NCBI GenBank assembly: GCA_046299415.1 | Contig: JBKBII010000016.1 | Span: 1 to 28,163 of the forward strand | Length of the DNA stretch: 28,163 nucleotides | Direction of reading: 5' to 3' | From: JBKBII01 sp046299415 | GTDB lineage: Bacteria; Pseudomonadota; Gammaproteobacteria; Ectothiorhodospirales; Ectothiorhodospiraceae | Shown: positions 7,352-16,425 of the stretch, piece after piece | How the letters are laid out: each line of letters opens with the position of its first letter | Numbering within the stretch: the first letter of the stretch is position 1 | Program-made: the position numbers and the translations under genes | Notes under the pieces: generated by a model | Seen by the model: the letters and a program-made list of their open reading frames with translations, nothing else | Database searches by the model: none | Told to the model about the DNA's origin: nothing

Positions 7352-8455
7352 TCACCGCTGCGGAGGCGGAGTGCCCTGATTGTGTTCAGTCGTTGCTTCA
7401 CGCGCGCCGTTGCCATCAGGCGATCGCGGGTGATCGATTGAGATCGGTTCTGTGAGCGAGGTGTTGTTCACTCCTGCAGCCGCGGTGTGTGGCTCAGTCG
7501 GGGTCGTCGTCTGCGGCGCGACAAAGCCGACAGCTTTTTCGCCCATCTTGCGAAACTGCTGGCTGGCGCCATCGAGTCGTGCCGTCCACTGAGGGTTAGG
7601 CGTCTGACCTTCTGTGACTTTGAAGTAGACCTGAATCAAGGCGGCCATGGCAAAGGGATCGACGAGCGCTGCTTTGAGTGCAATGGCGGCCACTAGCGAG
7701 ATCACGAACGCCCAGACGCTTGCGCTGCCGGGGAAGAGACCCAGAGCACCGATCGCGGGCAACATTACAACGAGGAAGATGACGGCCGTGAGGCCCCAAA
7801 CGATGAACGCTAAAAAGAGTGCATTTTTCAGCATTGTTTTGTAGTTCTGGGCGTACAAAACCAGTGCCTCGCGCGATGAGTGCCAGGGATTGGTCGACTG
7901 GGTGTGAATGTTGTGCGCGAGGATTACTTCATCGACGTAAGTCAGCGATAGATTGATGACCGTCGTTACAAACTTCATGATGGCCTGAAGTGCTGGGACA
8001 GGAAGGAGGGTGGCGATGCCCATCAACAGGCCGTTGATGACTTTCAGGACGCCCTTGATGAGTTGATCGATTGCGAACAGTACAGATGATTCGACAAAGC
8101 GGTTTTTGACCTCGGTCGTGGCGTAGCTGATCTGACCGCGCCCATCAGGGATTGGGCGATCGTTCATCAGGTGTACCAATACGGCGATGTGTCCGGCCTT
8201 GACCAGATAAAGAAGATACTCGCGCAGGAAATAAATCACGCCCGAAACGAGGCCGAAGCCGGTCAGGCCGCCCCAGAATGTCCATCCGGCTGGATTTTCT
8301 GATGAGCGATCGAGCAAGTAGCCGATCCCTGCGCCGCCGCCTGTGGCGATGATGTAGGCCAGCGTGATCGAAAAAAAGATCACAAGGCGCAGGAGAATGA
8401 AAGGCAGGGTTCGACGAAGCAGGCCCAGGGTGCGGGTGATTGAGAAATCGATCAT
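7352..8455 (-). CDS. Multi-pass membrane protein of unknown function
   Basis: A 367-residue integral membrane protein. Hydrophobic segments lie at about 15-37, 60-85, 125-160 (amphipathic or re-entrant), 212-237 and 245-275. A soluble proline- and threonine-rich tail follows from about 310 to the end, probably disordered. The N-terminus opens MIDFSITRTLGLLRRTLPF, in which the arginines before the first segment suggest an inside N-terminus. The central stretch with YVDEVILAHNIH (about 173-184) and NPWHSSREALVLYAQNYK (189-206) looks like a conserved cytosolic loop. I recognise no transporter or enzyme family. The ATG at 8455 has no strong ribosome binding site but is the first start of the frame. 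A neighbour on the same strand, a secreted protein, starts 89 bases downstream, so the two may form an envelope-associated pair. Confidence 0.75.
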   Translation of the reverse strand: MIDFSITRTLGLLRRTLPFILLRLVIFFSITLAYIIATGGGAGIGYLLDRSSENPAGWTFWGGLTGFGLVSGVIYFLREYLLYLVKAGHIAVLVHLMNDRPIPDGRGQISYATTEVKNRFVESSVLFAIDQLIKGVLKVINGLLMGIATLLPVPALQAIMKFVTTVINLSLTYVDEVILAHNIHTQSTNPWHSSREALVLYAQNYKTMLKNALFLAFIVWGLTAVIFLVVMLPAIGALGLFPGSASVWAFVISLVAAIALKAALVDPFAMAALIQVYFKVTEGQTPNPQWTARLDGASQQFRKMGEKAVGFVAPQTTTPTEPHTAAAGVNNTSLTEPISIDHPRSPDGNGAREATTEHNQGTPPPQR

Positions 8456-9209
8456 GCGAGAGGTTCCGTTCGCGTAATTCCCATGATCCTAGCGATGAGT
8501 TTTGATCGTGTCCAGATTTTGCCTCGCGGCAACACGGGCGCGAGTCGCATCGATCGGTTGCATCAAAAAGTCGGGTCGCCGGTCCGTTGGTCTCGACTGC
8601 TCTCGGCATCGTCCAAGGCCGAGTGATGTCTGGGGCTTTTAGTCTGTCGGAGTCCAGGCAGCGCGGCCGAAGTCAGAAGGGCCAGTCCCGATTGGCCTCG
8701 AGCAGGATCAGTTCAAGTCCGGCGGCCTTCGCTCGATGGTCTCGGTTCGTGCTGCCCCGCGTGAGTCGCAGCCCGTTCATGTTCGCCCGCGGGGACACAG
8801 GACTTTCCCGCGAGGAGTAGGAGATTTAGTGAATGCGTAGCGTTTGGGATTTTTTCATCGAGGCCTCGAGGCGCTCACCAATCTCGAGACATGACTCGAA
8901 GTTGTTGGCCAGGAACGCCCGGGGAGTCAATGGGGGCGGCGCAGCTGCGTCAGCGGATGTGGAGCGGGAGCCGTGGTCTCGGGGCGCCTGCTGCGCTTGT
9001 GGGGCTTGACGCCACAAATCAAATCGAGTCTCAAATTGTGTCGGCCTGCGAGCTCGGCGGTCCTGAAGTTCGGCCTTCGAGAACGAATCGGCACCATGAA
9101 GTGGTGGGTTGCGCTCTTCACGGTGCTCATCGGCGTCAAGAAAATTGTGCTCAGAAAATGGTTTTAGTGTTGTTTTGTACCCCTATCCGGAGCAACTAAC
9201 CTCGCCGTC
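8456..9209. other. Gene-free stretch between rhodanese and membrane protein genes
   Basis: About 750 bases with no gene I can support. Two minor candidates were looked at. One is a 59-codon plus-strand frame from the ATG at 8833 with a GGAG 10 bases upstream but a featureless product. The other is a 23-residue cationic, tryptophan-rich hydrophobic peptide (9096-9167, plus) with a weak ribosome binding site. No terminator or palindrome stands out. Confidence 0.4.
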
Positions 9210-9920
9210 TTACTGAACCTTGCCCGGCACCACCGTGAAGCCAAGCGCATGCCAGTCCTGCATCCCGCCGCGGTACCACTTGAGCTTGTGTGCGGGATAG
9301 CCGAGGTTGATTAGAGTGCGGATGTTTGTCGGACTCTGTCCGCACCATGGGCCATTGCAGAACAGTACGAGGGTTTTCGCATTCGAGAAATCGTAGAAGT
9401 CGCCGTCGAAAAGGACGCCGAAGTCCATGAGGATGCTTTGCACGTCCAACGGATCGGCGCCGGACGCGAAGTGTAGACGGTTCCAAGGTAGGTTTTCTGC
9501 CGATGGAACGGTGCCACGCGCGAATTCGGGTGGGGTTCGTGAATCAATGACCAAAACGTCATCATCTTGACCGGCACGCTCAAGCCAGTCGAGAAATTCG
9601 AGTTCACCGAGGGTTTCGATACCGTTACCGAGGCTCATGGGTTGAACGCAGAACGGCGGACACTCACGAGACGTTAGCGAGAAACCAGGGTCAATCGTGG
9701 CGAAGGTGTCCTGATCGCGTTGAATCGTGACCGTTTCACCGTCGTGGATCACGTCGATCGATTCGAGTGAGGGGGTGATCTTGACCTCCATGGCGTGAGC
9801 GTTGCCGGTCGTCAGGATCAGGATTGCCGATGCCACGAAAACGCGCGCTGCGTTGTGGCATAACGATCGCGGATGGTGGGGCGATGACGAGGCGGTCAGC
9901 GGTGAAGGGGTCGGTTTCAT
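9210..9920 (-). CDS. Exported rhodanese-domain protein with two-cysteine active loop
   Basis: A 236-residue protein. The ATG at 9920 has AGGAGA ending 6-7 bases upstream and opens a signal peptide (hydrophobic core at about 26-37, cleavage after AHA at 43); the frame continues upstream only inside the acetyl-CoA synthetase gene. The mature N-terminal part carries a CPPFC motif at 87-91. Residues about 100-232 form a single rhodanese (sulfurtransferase) domain: DSRTPPEFARGTVPSA at 126-141 and the active loop FCNGPWCGQS at 187-196, with the expected nucleophile Cys188 and a second cysteine, Cys193. The final W-x-GG-M-x-DW pattern is typical. It therefore acts in the periplasm on sulfur or thiol substrates. 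It begins 58 bases after the acs stop on the same strand and is probably cotranscribed. A direct role in acetate use is not evident. Confidence 0.88.
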   Translation of the reverse strand: MKPTPSPLTASSSPHHPRSLCHNAARVFVASAILILTTGNAHAMEVKITPSLESIDVIHDGETVTIQRDQDTFATIDPGFSLTSRECPPFCVQPMSLGNGIETLGELEFLDWLERAGQDDDVLVIDSRTPPEFARGTVPSAENLPWNRLHFASGADPLDVQSILMDFGVLFDGDFYDFSNAKTLVLFCNGPWCGQSPTNIRTLINLGYPAHKLKWYRGGMQDWHALGFTVVPGKVQ

Positions 9921-9978
9921 GTCGGGTCTCCTGAGATGGGGTGGCCGGCGCACTTTCGGCGAGTCGTTGCGGTGGGTT

Positions 9979-11937
9979 TCAGGCTTTGCCCTGAAGTTGG
10001 GCCACGACGGATTCGTTTTCCAGCGTCGAAGTGTCCGACGTGATGTCCTCACCTCTCGCAATCGAGCGTAGCAGTCGCCGCATGATCTTGCCCGAGCGTG
10101 TCTTCGGCAGGCCCTCGGCAAAACGAATGTCATCTGGGCGGGCAATTGGGCCGATTTGCTCGCCGACCCACGCCCGCAGGGTAGCGATCATCCGCTCGGC
10201 GTCTTCGCCGGTGGGTCGTTCACCCTTAAGGGTCACGAATGCGACGATGGCTTCGCCTTTCACGTCATGCGGACGGCCGACCACGGCGGCTTCGGCAACG
10301 GCTTCGTGCGCAACCAGCGCAGACTCGATTTCCATGGTGCCGAGACGATGGCCCGAGACGTTCAAGACATCGTCGATACGCCCCATGATCCAGACATTGC
10401 CGTCGTCGTCGCGTCGCGCCGAGTCTCCAGCGAGGTAAAACCGTCCGCCAAATTTGGGCCAGTAGGTTTCACGATAGCGTTGATCGTCGCCCCAGACGGT
10501 GCGAAGCATATGGGGCCACGGCTTTTTGATGACGAGATAGCCGCCTTGATTCGGGGGCAGGCTTTGCCCGTCTTCGCCGACAACGTCGGCCATGATGCCG
10601 GGGAGTGGATGCGTGCAGGATCCCGGCGTGGTGGTGGTGACGCCGGGCAGCGGCGCGATCATGTTGGCGCCGGTTTCGGTTTGCCACCAGGTATCCACGA
10701 TCGGGCAGCGCTCGTTACCGATGACGCGGTGGTACCAGATCCAGGCTTCTGGGTTGATCGGTTCGCCGACGGTTCCAAGCAACCTCAATCGGCTTAGATC
10801 GTACAGTTTTGGGATCGCGTCGCCCGCCTTCATCAAGGCCCGAATGGCGGTCGGTGCCGTGTAAAAAACGGTGACGTTGTGATCGGCGCACATTTTCCAC
10901 CAGCGCCCCGCGTCGGGAATCGTCGGCACGCCTTCGTAGACGACCTGGGTCGCGCCAACAGCCAGCGGGCCGTAGGCGACGTACGTATGGCCGGTGATCC
11001 AACCCACATCGGCGGTGCACCAGTACACATCGCCGTCTTTGAGATCGAACACCCAGCGGTTGGTGAGGATGGCTCCGAGCAGAAAGCCGGCGCTCGAGTG
11101 TTGAATGCCCTTCGGTTTGCCGGTTGAGCCCGATGTGTAGAGCAGGAATAGAGGATGTTCAGCATCAACCCACTCCGGAGCACAGTCGACGTCTTCGTCC
11201 TCTGTTTCATCGTGCCACCAGCAGTCTCGACCCGGCTGCATGTCGATAGTGTTGCCTGCGCGGCGACAGACAATGACGTGCTCGACAGCGGTCGCGCCAC
11301 TGGCGAGCGCTTTGTCCACCGCGGCTTTGAGCTCTACGATGCGGCCGCCACGGGTGCCGCCGTCGGCGGTGATCACGAGTTTGGCGCCACAATCGACGAT
11401 ACGATCTTTTAGCGCATCGGCCGAGAATCCACCAAACACCACCGAATGCGTCGCCCCGATGCGAGCGCAAGCCTGCATTGCGATGACAGCTTCTGCGATC
11501 ATCGGCATGTAGATCACGACCCTGTCGCCGCGACCGACCCCAAGGCGACGCAAGGCGTTGCCAAGGCGCCCGACGTCTTCGTACAGATCTCGATAGGTCA
11601 GGCGGCGCACGTCGCCGTTTTCGCCTTCACTGATGATTGCGACCTGATTCGCGCGCGCCTCGAGGTGGCGATCGATGCAGTTGACCGACACATTGAGACG
11701 CCCATCCGCAAACCAGCGGTAGTGCGGTGCCTGCGAGTCGTCGAGGCCCTCGCTGAATGGTGTCTCCCAAGTGATGTGCTCCCGCGCCAGATCGCACCAG
11801 AACCCCTCGTAGTCCGTTTCCGCACGTGTGCGCAGCGCAGCGTCATCGGCCGGTTGAATGTTCGCCTTCGTGATGAAATTGGCTGGTGGCGGAAAATGAC
11901 GGGTTTCGGTCAGAGTGGATTCGATCGTGTCGGACAT
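9979..11937 (-). CDS. acs: Acetyl-CoA synthetase (AMP-forming)
   Basis: A 652-residue enzyme, the normal length for Acs. It converts acetate, ATP and CoA to acetyl-CoA, AMP and pyrophosphate in the cytoplasm, feeding the TCA and glyoxylate cycles. The ANL-superfamily P-loop YTSGSTGKPKG is at 267-277. The A5 motif DTWWQTETG at 415-423 has the tryptophan that shapes the small acetate pocket. The C-terminal PKTRSGKIMRRLLR region carries the catalytic, acetylatable lysine at about 617. The ATG at 11937 (MSDTIESTL) was chosen because GGAG lies 8 bases upstream; an in-frame start at 11982 lacks this. A rhodanese gene follows 58 bases later. The symporter, DUF4212, DUF294 and exonuclease genes upstream on the same strand make this an acetate uptake and activation locus. 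A gap of 523 bases separates it from the exonuclease gene, so it probably has its own promoter. Confidence 0.97.
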   Translation of the reverse strand: MSDTIESTLTETRHFPPPANFITKANIQPADDAALRTRAETDYEGFWCDLAREHITWETPFSEGLDDSQAPHYRWFADGRLNVSVNCIDRHLEARANQVAIISEGENGDVRRLTYRDLYEDVGRLGNALRRLGVGRGDRVVIYMPMIAEAVIAMQACARIGATHSVVFGGFSADALKDRIVDCGAKLVITADGGTRGGRIVELKAAVDKALASGATAVEHVIVCRRAGNTIDMQPGRDCWWHDETEDEDVDCAPEWVDAEHPLFLLYTSGSTGKPKGIQHSSAGFLLGAILTNRWVFDLKDGDVYWCTADVGWITGHTYVAYGPLAVGATQVVYEGVPTIPDAGRWWKMCADHNVTVFYTAPTAIRALMKAGDAIPKLYDLSRLRLLGTVGEPINPEAWIWYHRVIGNERCPIVDTWWQTETGANMIAPLPGVTTTTPGSCTHPLPGIMADVVGEDGQSLPPNQGGYLVIKKPWPHMLRTVWGDDQRYRETYWPKFGGRFYLAGDSARRDDDGNVWIMGRIDDVLNVSGHRLGTMEIESALVAHEAVAEAAVVGRPHDVKGEAIVAFVTLKGERPTGEDAERMIATLRAWVGEQIGPIARPDDIRFAEGLPKTRSGKIMRRLLRSIARGEDITSDTSTLENESVVAQLQGKA

Positions 11938-12460
11938 CAAGCAATCTCCGTTTCGTCGTTGGTACGTCGCTACATCGTGCACGGCCGCGAGATCGCGCCA
12001 GAGGCGCTCGCCAATCCTCTATGTTCCGCGGTGGAGCTACCGTCTGACTCCGCGGGATGTGGCGAGCGGCCGCCGTGACGGTGGCCGGGGTCGCGCTCGA
12101 CCCATGGCGTGTTCGTTGGTTTGTCGTCGATGGGTTTGGCGCTTTTGGGCTTTTTCCCGACGTGCGCCTTGGCGATGCTAGCGCTTTTTCATGGTGTGTT
12201 GCGGATTTCGTCGGCGAGTCGTGACGCCTGCGGTGGCGATGACGCCAATGCTGTGGCGCCAATTGTGGATCACGCGACGGTGTCCGGTGCACGAGCATGC
12301 GCGCCGGCTCGGTGTCGAGCGCGATGATCGAGGTGGTCGTGATCACCATGAAGAGGATGTCATCCGCGAGTGCCGATGGCCTCTTCGCCGGGTCATCGCG
12401 AGACCGGGTCTCGAGAGGTTCAATGGGCGGGCAGACGAGTTTTGAGCCCCTCATCCAAGA
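11938..12460. other. Gene-free stretch upstream of acs
   Basis: About 520 bases between the exonuclease stop and the acs start. It should hold the acs promoter, because the gap is too long for simple operon reading. A TGGC...GC arrangement near 12000 was checked as a sigma-54 site, but its spacing is one base off. No terminator was found. The open frames on both strands here are arginine- and proline-rich shadows. Confidence 0.45.
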
Positions 12461-13441
12461 TCAACGTCGGTGTGAGACGGCGCAGCGAATGAGATCCAAA
12501 ACCAGGGTCGAGGCGCTGGGTCCATGCCAAGGTGTCATGGCGGAGGGGCGGTGTCGAACATCAATGCTCGACGGCGCGGTGGGTTGCAATGCAAGCCAGA
12601 CTTCAGCGGTCGCGAGTGCATCGCTCAGGGCGCGGTGCGTGGGCATCGGCGGGAGACCCAGACGTTGGCGCAGGTCGGGTAGGCGGTAGGCGTCGTTGCG
12701 CGCGACATGGCCACGACGTTGATCGGCCGACAGTGCGAGCTCAAGGGTATCGATCCAGGCGAAGCGCGCCGGCGGTAGATGATTGCGATGGGCAATGTGA
12801 TCGAGAAAGCGCCGTTCGAGGGTGGCGAAATGCATGACCCAGACGCGTCCGGCTGCGGCCTGCATCAAAACCTCGAGCGCGCTCGGGAGCGGTTCGCCGT
12901 GCGCGCGGGCGTCGTCGAGAATCCCGTGAATTGCAGCGTTTTCAGCGACGGCTGGGCGTGTCGAGTGGACGTGAATTTCGCGCGCGAGGTCGGTGCGAAT
13001 CCAGTGGCCGTCGATCGGAATCCAGGCAATCGAGAGGAGATGGTCGCGGGCGGGATCGAGACCAGTGGTCTCAAAGTCGACGGCGATGTACGCGGAGTGC
13101 GCCGATGGATCGGCCAGGACGGTCGGGTCCTTGTCGACTTGCGATGACCGCGTGTCGACCACCCCGGCGCATGATTTTGGTGTACGAAAGCCCTCGCCCT
13201 CGTGCGGTGCCTGACGGGCCAGCATTGGGGCGTGAAGGGCGCGCCACGCACGAATGAGTTGCGCGCGTTGCGAAGTCGTTCCCGTCGGTGAATCGGAGCA
13301 CTCTTGCTGCAACGATGATTCGAGTTGCGCAAAAGTGCATCGGCGGATCGTATCGAGCGCCCATCGTCGCCACGTCAGCCATGAGTGCGTTGAACGGCAT
13401 GGGATGGGGATGACGGGGGGCTTTTTAATCGGCATGCTCAT
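12461..13441 (-). CDS. DEDDh-family 3'-5' exonuclease, DUF294-associated type
   Basis: About 326 residues, with an N-terminal region of about 115 residues rich in Arg/Ser/Pro that has no recognised fold, then a DnaQ-like exonuclease domain. Exo I is VDFETTGLDP with Asp122 and Glu124. Exo II is HFATLERRFLD at about 204-214, where the usual aspartate is replaced by Glu209. Exo III is HRALSDA with His269 and Asp274. These residues bind two metal ions and remove nucleotides from 3' ends. The Glu in Exo II also occurs, as I recall, in the exonucleases commonly encoded beside DUF294 proteins and acetate symporters, so it may be a subfamily trait. The start is uncertain: ATGs at 13441 and 13435 and a TTG at 13456 are possible and none has a clear ribosome binding site. 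It lies downstream of the divergent DUF294-like gene on the same strand. Substrate unknown. Confidence 0.83.
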   Translation of the reverse strand: MSMPIKKPPVIPIPCRSTHSWLTWRRWALDTIRRCTFAQLESSLQQECSDSPTGTTSQRAQLIRAWRALHAPMLARQAPHEGEGFRTPKSCAGVVDTRSSQVDKDPTVLADPSAHSAYIAVDFETTGLDPARDHLLSIAWIPIDGHWIRTDLAREIHVHSTRPAVAENAAIHGILDDARAHGEPLPSALEVLMQAAAGRVWVMHFATLERRFLDHIAHRNHLPPARFAWIDTLELALSADQRRGHVARNDAYRLPDLRQRLGLPPMPTHRALSDALATAEVWLALQPTAPSSIDVRHRPSAMTPWHGPSASTLVLDLIRCAVSHRR

Positions 13442-13797
13442 CGGCGGTGGCCGCAAGTCGGTGTGGTTGGGGAAGTCGCGAGGCGTGACGGGTGTCGGTG
13501 GTCACGGGGATCAAGCGTGGCGACGACTGTTGAGTCGATGGTTGGCGTCAGTTACGGATTCTCGACGCGGCTGCGAGGCTCGAAAGTTCGGCTCCGGTCG
13601 GCCGCTGTCGCAGCGGGTTAGCGTTCAACAGTCGGTGTGTAGGCGCCGCCGATCGATGGCACAGACGCGCCGCCGGGTCTGATCAACGCTCGGGTCTGTC
13701 CATTGAGGCAAAATTTGGGCGCTCGCGTTCTGCGTCTGGGTTGGGCTCAGGTCGGTCGGCTGTGTACATCGGTCAATCCGACACGAGTGGATGCCGA
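13442..13797. other. Gene-free stretch between exonuclease and DUF294-like genes
   Basis: About 356 bases, with no supportable gene, terminator or palindrome. The exonuclease start is uncertain and its promoter, if separate, would be here. Relatives of these two genes are often adjacent or overlapping, so the size of this gap is notable. Confidence 0.4.
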
Positions 13798-16425
13798 TCA
13801 CCGATGATGGGCGAGGATTGCGAGCGCGAAGTTCCACAGGCCGCGAATGTCAGGTTGGCAGGCCTTCGCGGGCCACGGCGTTGGCGGTGGTAGTCCGGCA
13901 ACGGCACGCCGACCGAGCAGGCGATGGGTGCGCAGCCACGCTTCGAGCAATCCGCTCCATTCGGTCGCGGTTATTGGATCGGGTTGGAAGCCGGCTGTTG
14001 CGGCCTGCGAAGGGTGTTGCTCCACGCCATGCCTGTTGTGCGAAGAGAGGTTGCGCAACAATGCCCTCAGGCGGGCCTCTGTCCCTCTCTCGCGCAGGCT
14101 CGTCTCAAGTTTTTTTAGCGTGATGGGTTCTGCGTGCTGGCGAGCGAGGTCGGCGATCGGTCGGAGAATATGGTCGATTACGTTGATCGCCGGATGCTCG
14201 CGCATCTTGCGTTGGCGCCATGCCTTCGGCGTCGGAGCATGGCGTCCCTGCGAGGGGTCGAGTCGGTCCATTGAAATCCACGCGCTCACCGTGATCGTGC
14301 TCATGATCGTGGCGTTGAACTCTGTTTTGGCCGTCGATTGGATCCGAGGCGAATCCGGAGGTACAGGGAGCAGGTTGAGGTCGCCATCTCCGAAGTGAGC
14401 CTGTAGCCACTGCGCGACCTTGCATTGCGTTGTGGATCGCGGCCAGAGCGGTGCGGCACCGGGAATGAGATCGGTGAGATCGAGTTGCTCGAGGGCGCGA
14501 CGTGCGGCCTCCTGACCGGGTTCGAGATGTGCAACGAGTTGCTCACAGAAGCGCCGGACGATCAATGCCAGTAAGGCGTCGATTTCATTTTGCGGTCGAT
14601 TGCGTCGGTGCAGGGCGATGTAGAGGTCGTACAGGCGTGGTCTGAGCCGCTGCAGCCGTTCGAGGTCGGGCGCTGTTGCGATCTCGCGTTCGAGCGTAAG
14701 CGCTTCAGTTGCCTGCGTCTGACTCAGCGCCAGCGCGGTCACCAGACCGATGACCATGGCGTTGTCTGCCGCGGCGGCTTGACCGCGGCCCGAAGGGCGT
14801 TGCGGGTGCACGGCTATCGGTGGTCGGGTCGATTCGCCTGATGCGCGATTCGGCTGTATGGATTGAATCGTCGCCACTGCAGCCGTCGATGTTGGGGCGG
14901 TTTTGGCGATGGGCGAAGCACTCGGCGAGGGGCTGTCTTGGGGTATCCCCGGGGTCTCGATGTCGTATGCGGGAGACCTGCCCGGTTCAAGAACGACAGG
15001 CATGTGATGGACGCCGTATTCGAGCATATGCAACTGAGCCGTCATGCGATCGACGGTGGGTGCGGTGATACGCAGCGCCGTCGACATCATTTCGGTGACG
15101 GAGGACGACGGCGCCCGACCCTCGGCGATGGCACGTCTGAGGTCACGATCGGTCATGATGCCGCGAACACAGGCCCAGGCCACCGGATGGTGCCGATCGG
15201 CGCATAGCGTCATGGGGTGTGGCGGCTCGTCGAGGACTGATGCTGGCTGCCCCGGGGCGCGATCGGCATGTGGACGATGGCTGGTGCTGAAAATTAACGG
15301 CGTGAGTCGAGGGGCTAGCGGGTGGGCGGGATCGATCAGTAACACTGCACCGCTACGGTGGTGCTGCATGACGGTCGCAATGTCGCGCAGAGACTGAGTG
15401 ATACTGCCGAGCGGGAATGGCTGAATCAGTGGCGAAATCGTTTCCTCAGTGGCGGCGGGCGCGAGGAGCCCAAAGTCTGCGGGTGCTGAGTCACGCGCGT
15501 CGGCGTCCAAGGCTCGAGGCGGCCACCGGGCAGGAGTCGTTGGCTGGTCAGCCGCCAGGGGCGCATGGGTCTGCTGCCTGTGGGCGGAAGGGTCCGCGCG
15601 ACTGGCGCGATCGTGAGTTGCGCTCGTCGCCTCATCGGTGTTCCGACCAGGTCGGTCGTTGTAATCTGGCGCCCGTTGTTGATTGGCGTTGCTCGTGAGG
15701 GTGTCATGCTCGGCGAGCTGCACCGCGAGTGCGACCATTGCGGCGTCGTCGAGCGCGGATCTCGATCGATGAAGCTCGTGCTCGATCGAAGTTGTCCCGG
15801 ATTCGTCGTCGGAGATGCTGATCGAGGTTGCATCGGTGTGCTGCGGCGAAACACGGCGAACACGACTGAATGGGTCGTCGACGGTGTTGGAGGCTTCAAG
15901 GCGCTCCATGCGATCGCCCTCGTGTTGAGGGCGAAGTCGCCATGGTGCAATGACTTCTTCGTAGGCGTGGAAGACGACGTGTTTGTCAACGCCGAGGTGA
16001 ATCAACGACGAGATTTTGGCGTCTGTTGGCATGGGCCCGTCGGGGCTTGCTGGCCATTTCAGAGCCAGTAACAGGGCATCGGCTTCAATGTGGATGGCCC
16101 ATATGTCGTCGCCGTTCGTGGTTTTAACGGGGGAAGCACGGCGGTTTTTCCTTGTTGTTGGCGAGATAAGGACGGCATCACCCGTGGTCCAGATTCGAGA
16201 TACATGGGGATGGTCGACGCGTAGGCGGCCGGTGCGCAGGATCCAAACAACCGCATGTCCGCTCCAGTCGGACGGTGGAACGAGGGGCTGTCCACGACGG
16301 ACGTAGCATTCGCGGATTCCGGCCGCCAGCGATCGCTGTAATGTACGGGAGGCTCCGTGAAGCCACGGCGTCGCTTGTAACCATTCGCAAATGTCGTCAA
16401 GGCTCGAATAGCGCCCTGATGTCAT
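13798..16425 (-). CDS. Divergent DUF294-like CBS protein lacking nucleotidyltransferase motifs
   Basis: An 875-residue single open frame. Its domain order mirrors the intact DUF294 protein at 18962-21163. A cyclic-nucleotide-binding-like N-terminus spans about 10-165, followed by a long Ser/Pro/Asp-rich linker (about 166-330). A CBS pair at about 335-480 includes a clear half ACVRGIMTDRDLRRAI (418-433) and TEMMSTALRITAPT (444-457). A second Pro/Ser linker spans 481-550. From 555 a helical region aligns with the start of DUF294 (LHRRNRPQNEIDALLALIV against LYERGVSADEILRVISHIH in the paralogue). Where the paralogue has GSAARFEQ and DQDNG, this protein reads through IPGAAPLWPRSTTQC and FGDGDLNLL, so the catalytic Gly-Ser and paired aspartates are not recognisable. 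It is probably a sensor or scaffold rather than an enzyme. The ATG at 16425 is the first start. A terminator upstream (16593-16633) isolates it from the symporter operon. Confidence 0.75.
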   Translation of the reverse strand: MTSGRYSSLDDICEWLQATPWLHGASRTLQRSLAAGIRECYVRRGQPLVPPSDWSGHAVVWILRTGRLRVDHPHVSRIWTTGDAVLISPTTRKNRRASPVKTTNGDDIWAIHIEADALLLALKWPASPDGPMPTDAKISSLIHLGVDKHVVFHAYEEVIAPWRLRPQHEGDRMERLEASNTVDDPFSRVRRVSPQHTDATSISISDDESGTTSIEHELHRSRSALDDAAMVALAVQLAEHDTLTSNANQQRAPDYNDRPGRNTDEATSATHDRASRADPSAHRQQTHAPLAADQPTTPARWPPRALDADARDSAPADFGLLAPAATEETISPLIQPFPLGSITQSLRDIATVMQHHRSGAVLLIDPAHPLAPRLTPLIFSTSHRPHADRAPGQPASVLDEPPHPMTLCADRHHPVAWACVRGIMTDRDLRRAIAEGRAPSSSVTEMMSTALRITAPTVDRMTAQLHMLEYGVHHMPVVLEPGRSPAYDIETPGIPQDSPSPSASPIAKTAPTSTAAVATIQSIQPNRASGESTRPPIAVHPQRPSGRGQAAAADNAMVIGLVTALALSQTQATEALTLEREIATAPDLERLQRLRPRLYDLYIALHRRNRPQNEIDALLALIVRRFCEQLVAHLEPGQEAARRALEQLDLTDLIPGAAPLWPRSTTQCKVAQWLQAHFGDGDLNLLPVPPDSPRIQSTAKTEFNATIMSTITVSAWISMDRLDPSQGRHAPTPKAWRQRKMREHPAINVIDHILRPIADLARQHAEPITLKKLETSLRERGTEARLRALLRNLSSHNRHGVEQHPSQAATAGFQPDPITATEWSGLLEAWLRTHRLLGRRAVAGLPPPTPWPAKACQPDIRGLWNFALAILAHHR

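Noticed and set aside
8833..9012. 59-codon plus-strand frame with a GGAG about 10 bases before its ATG
   Set aside because: Product is featureless and Arg/Ala/Ser-rich; the ribosome binding site alone is not enough.
10156..10797. 213-codon plus-strand frame
   Set aside because: Lies wholly antisense to acs, which is fully supported by family motifs.
12000..12020. Sigma-54-like TGGC...GC upstream of acs on the minus strand
   Set aside because: The GG-to-GC spacing is nine bases instead of the required ten.
11843..12454. 203-codon minus-strand frame overlapping the acs start
   Set aside because: Runs into the acs gene in another frame; the product is Arg/His/Ser/Pro-rich without any motif.
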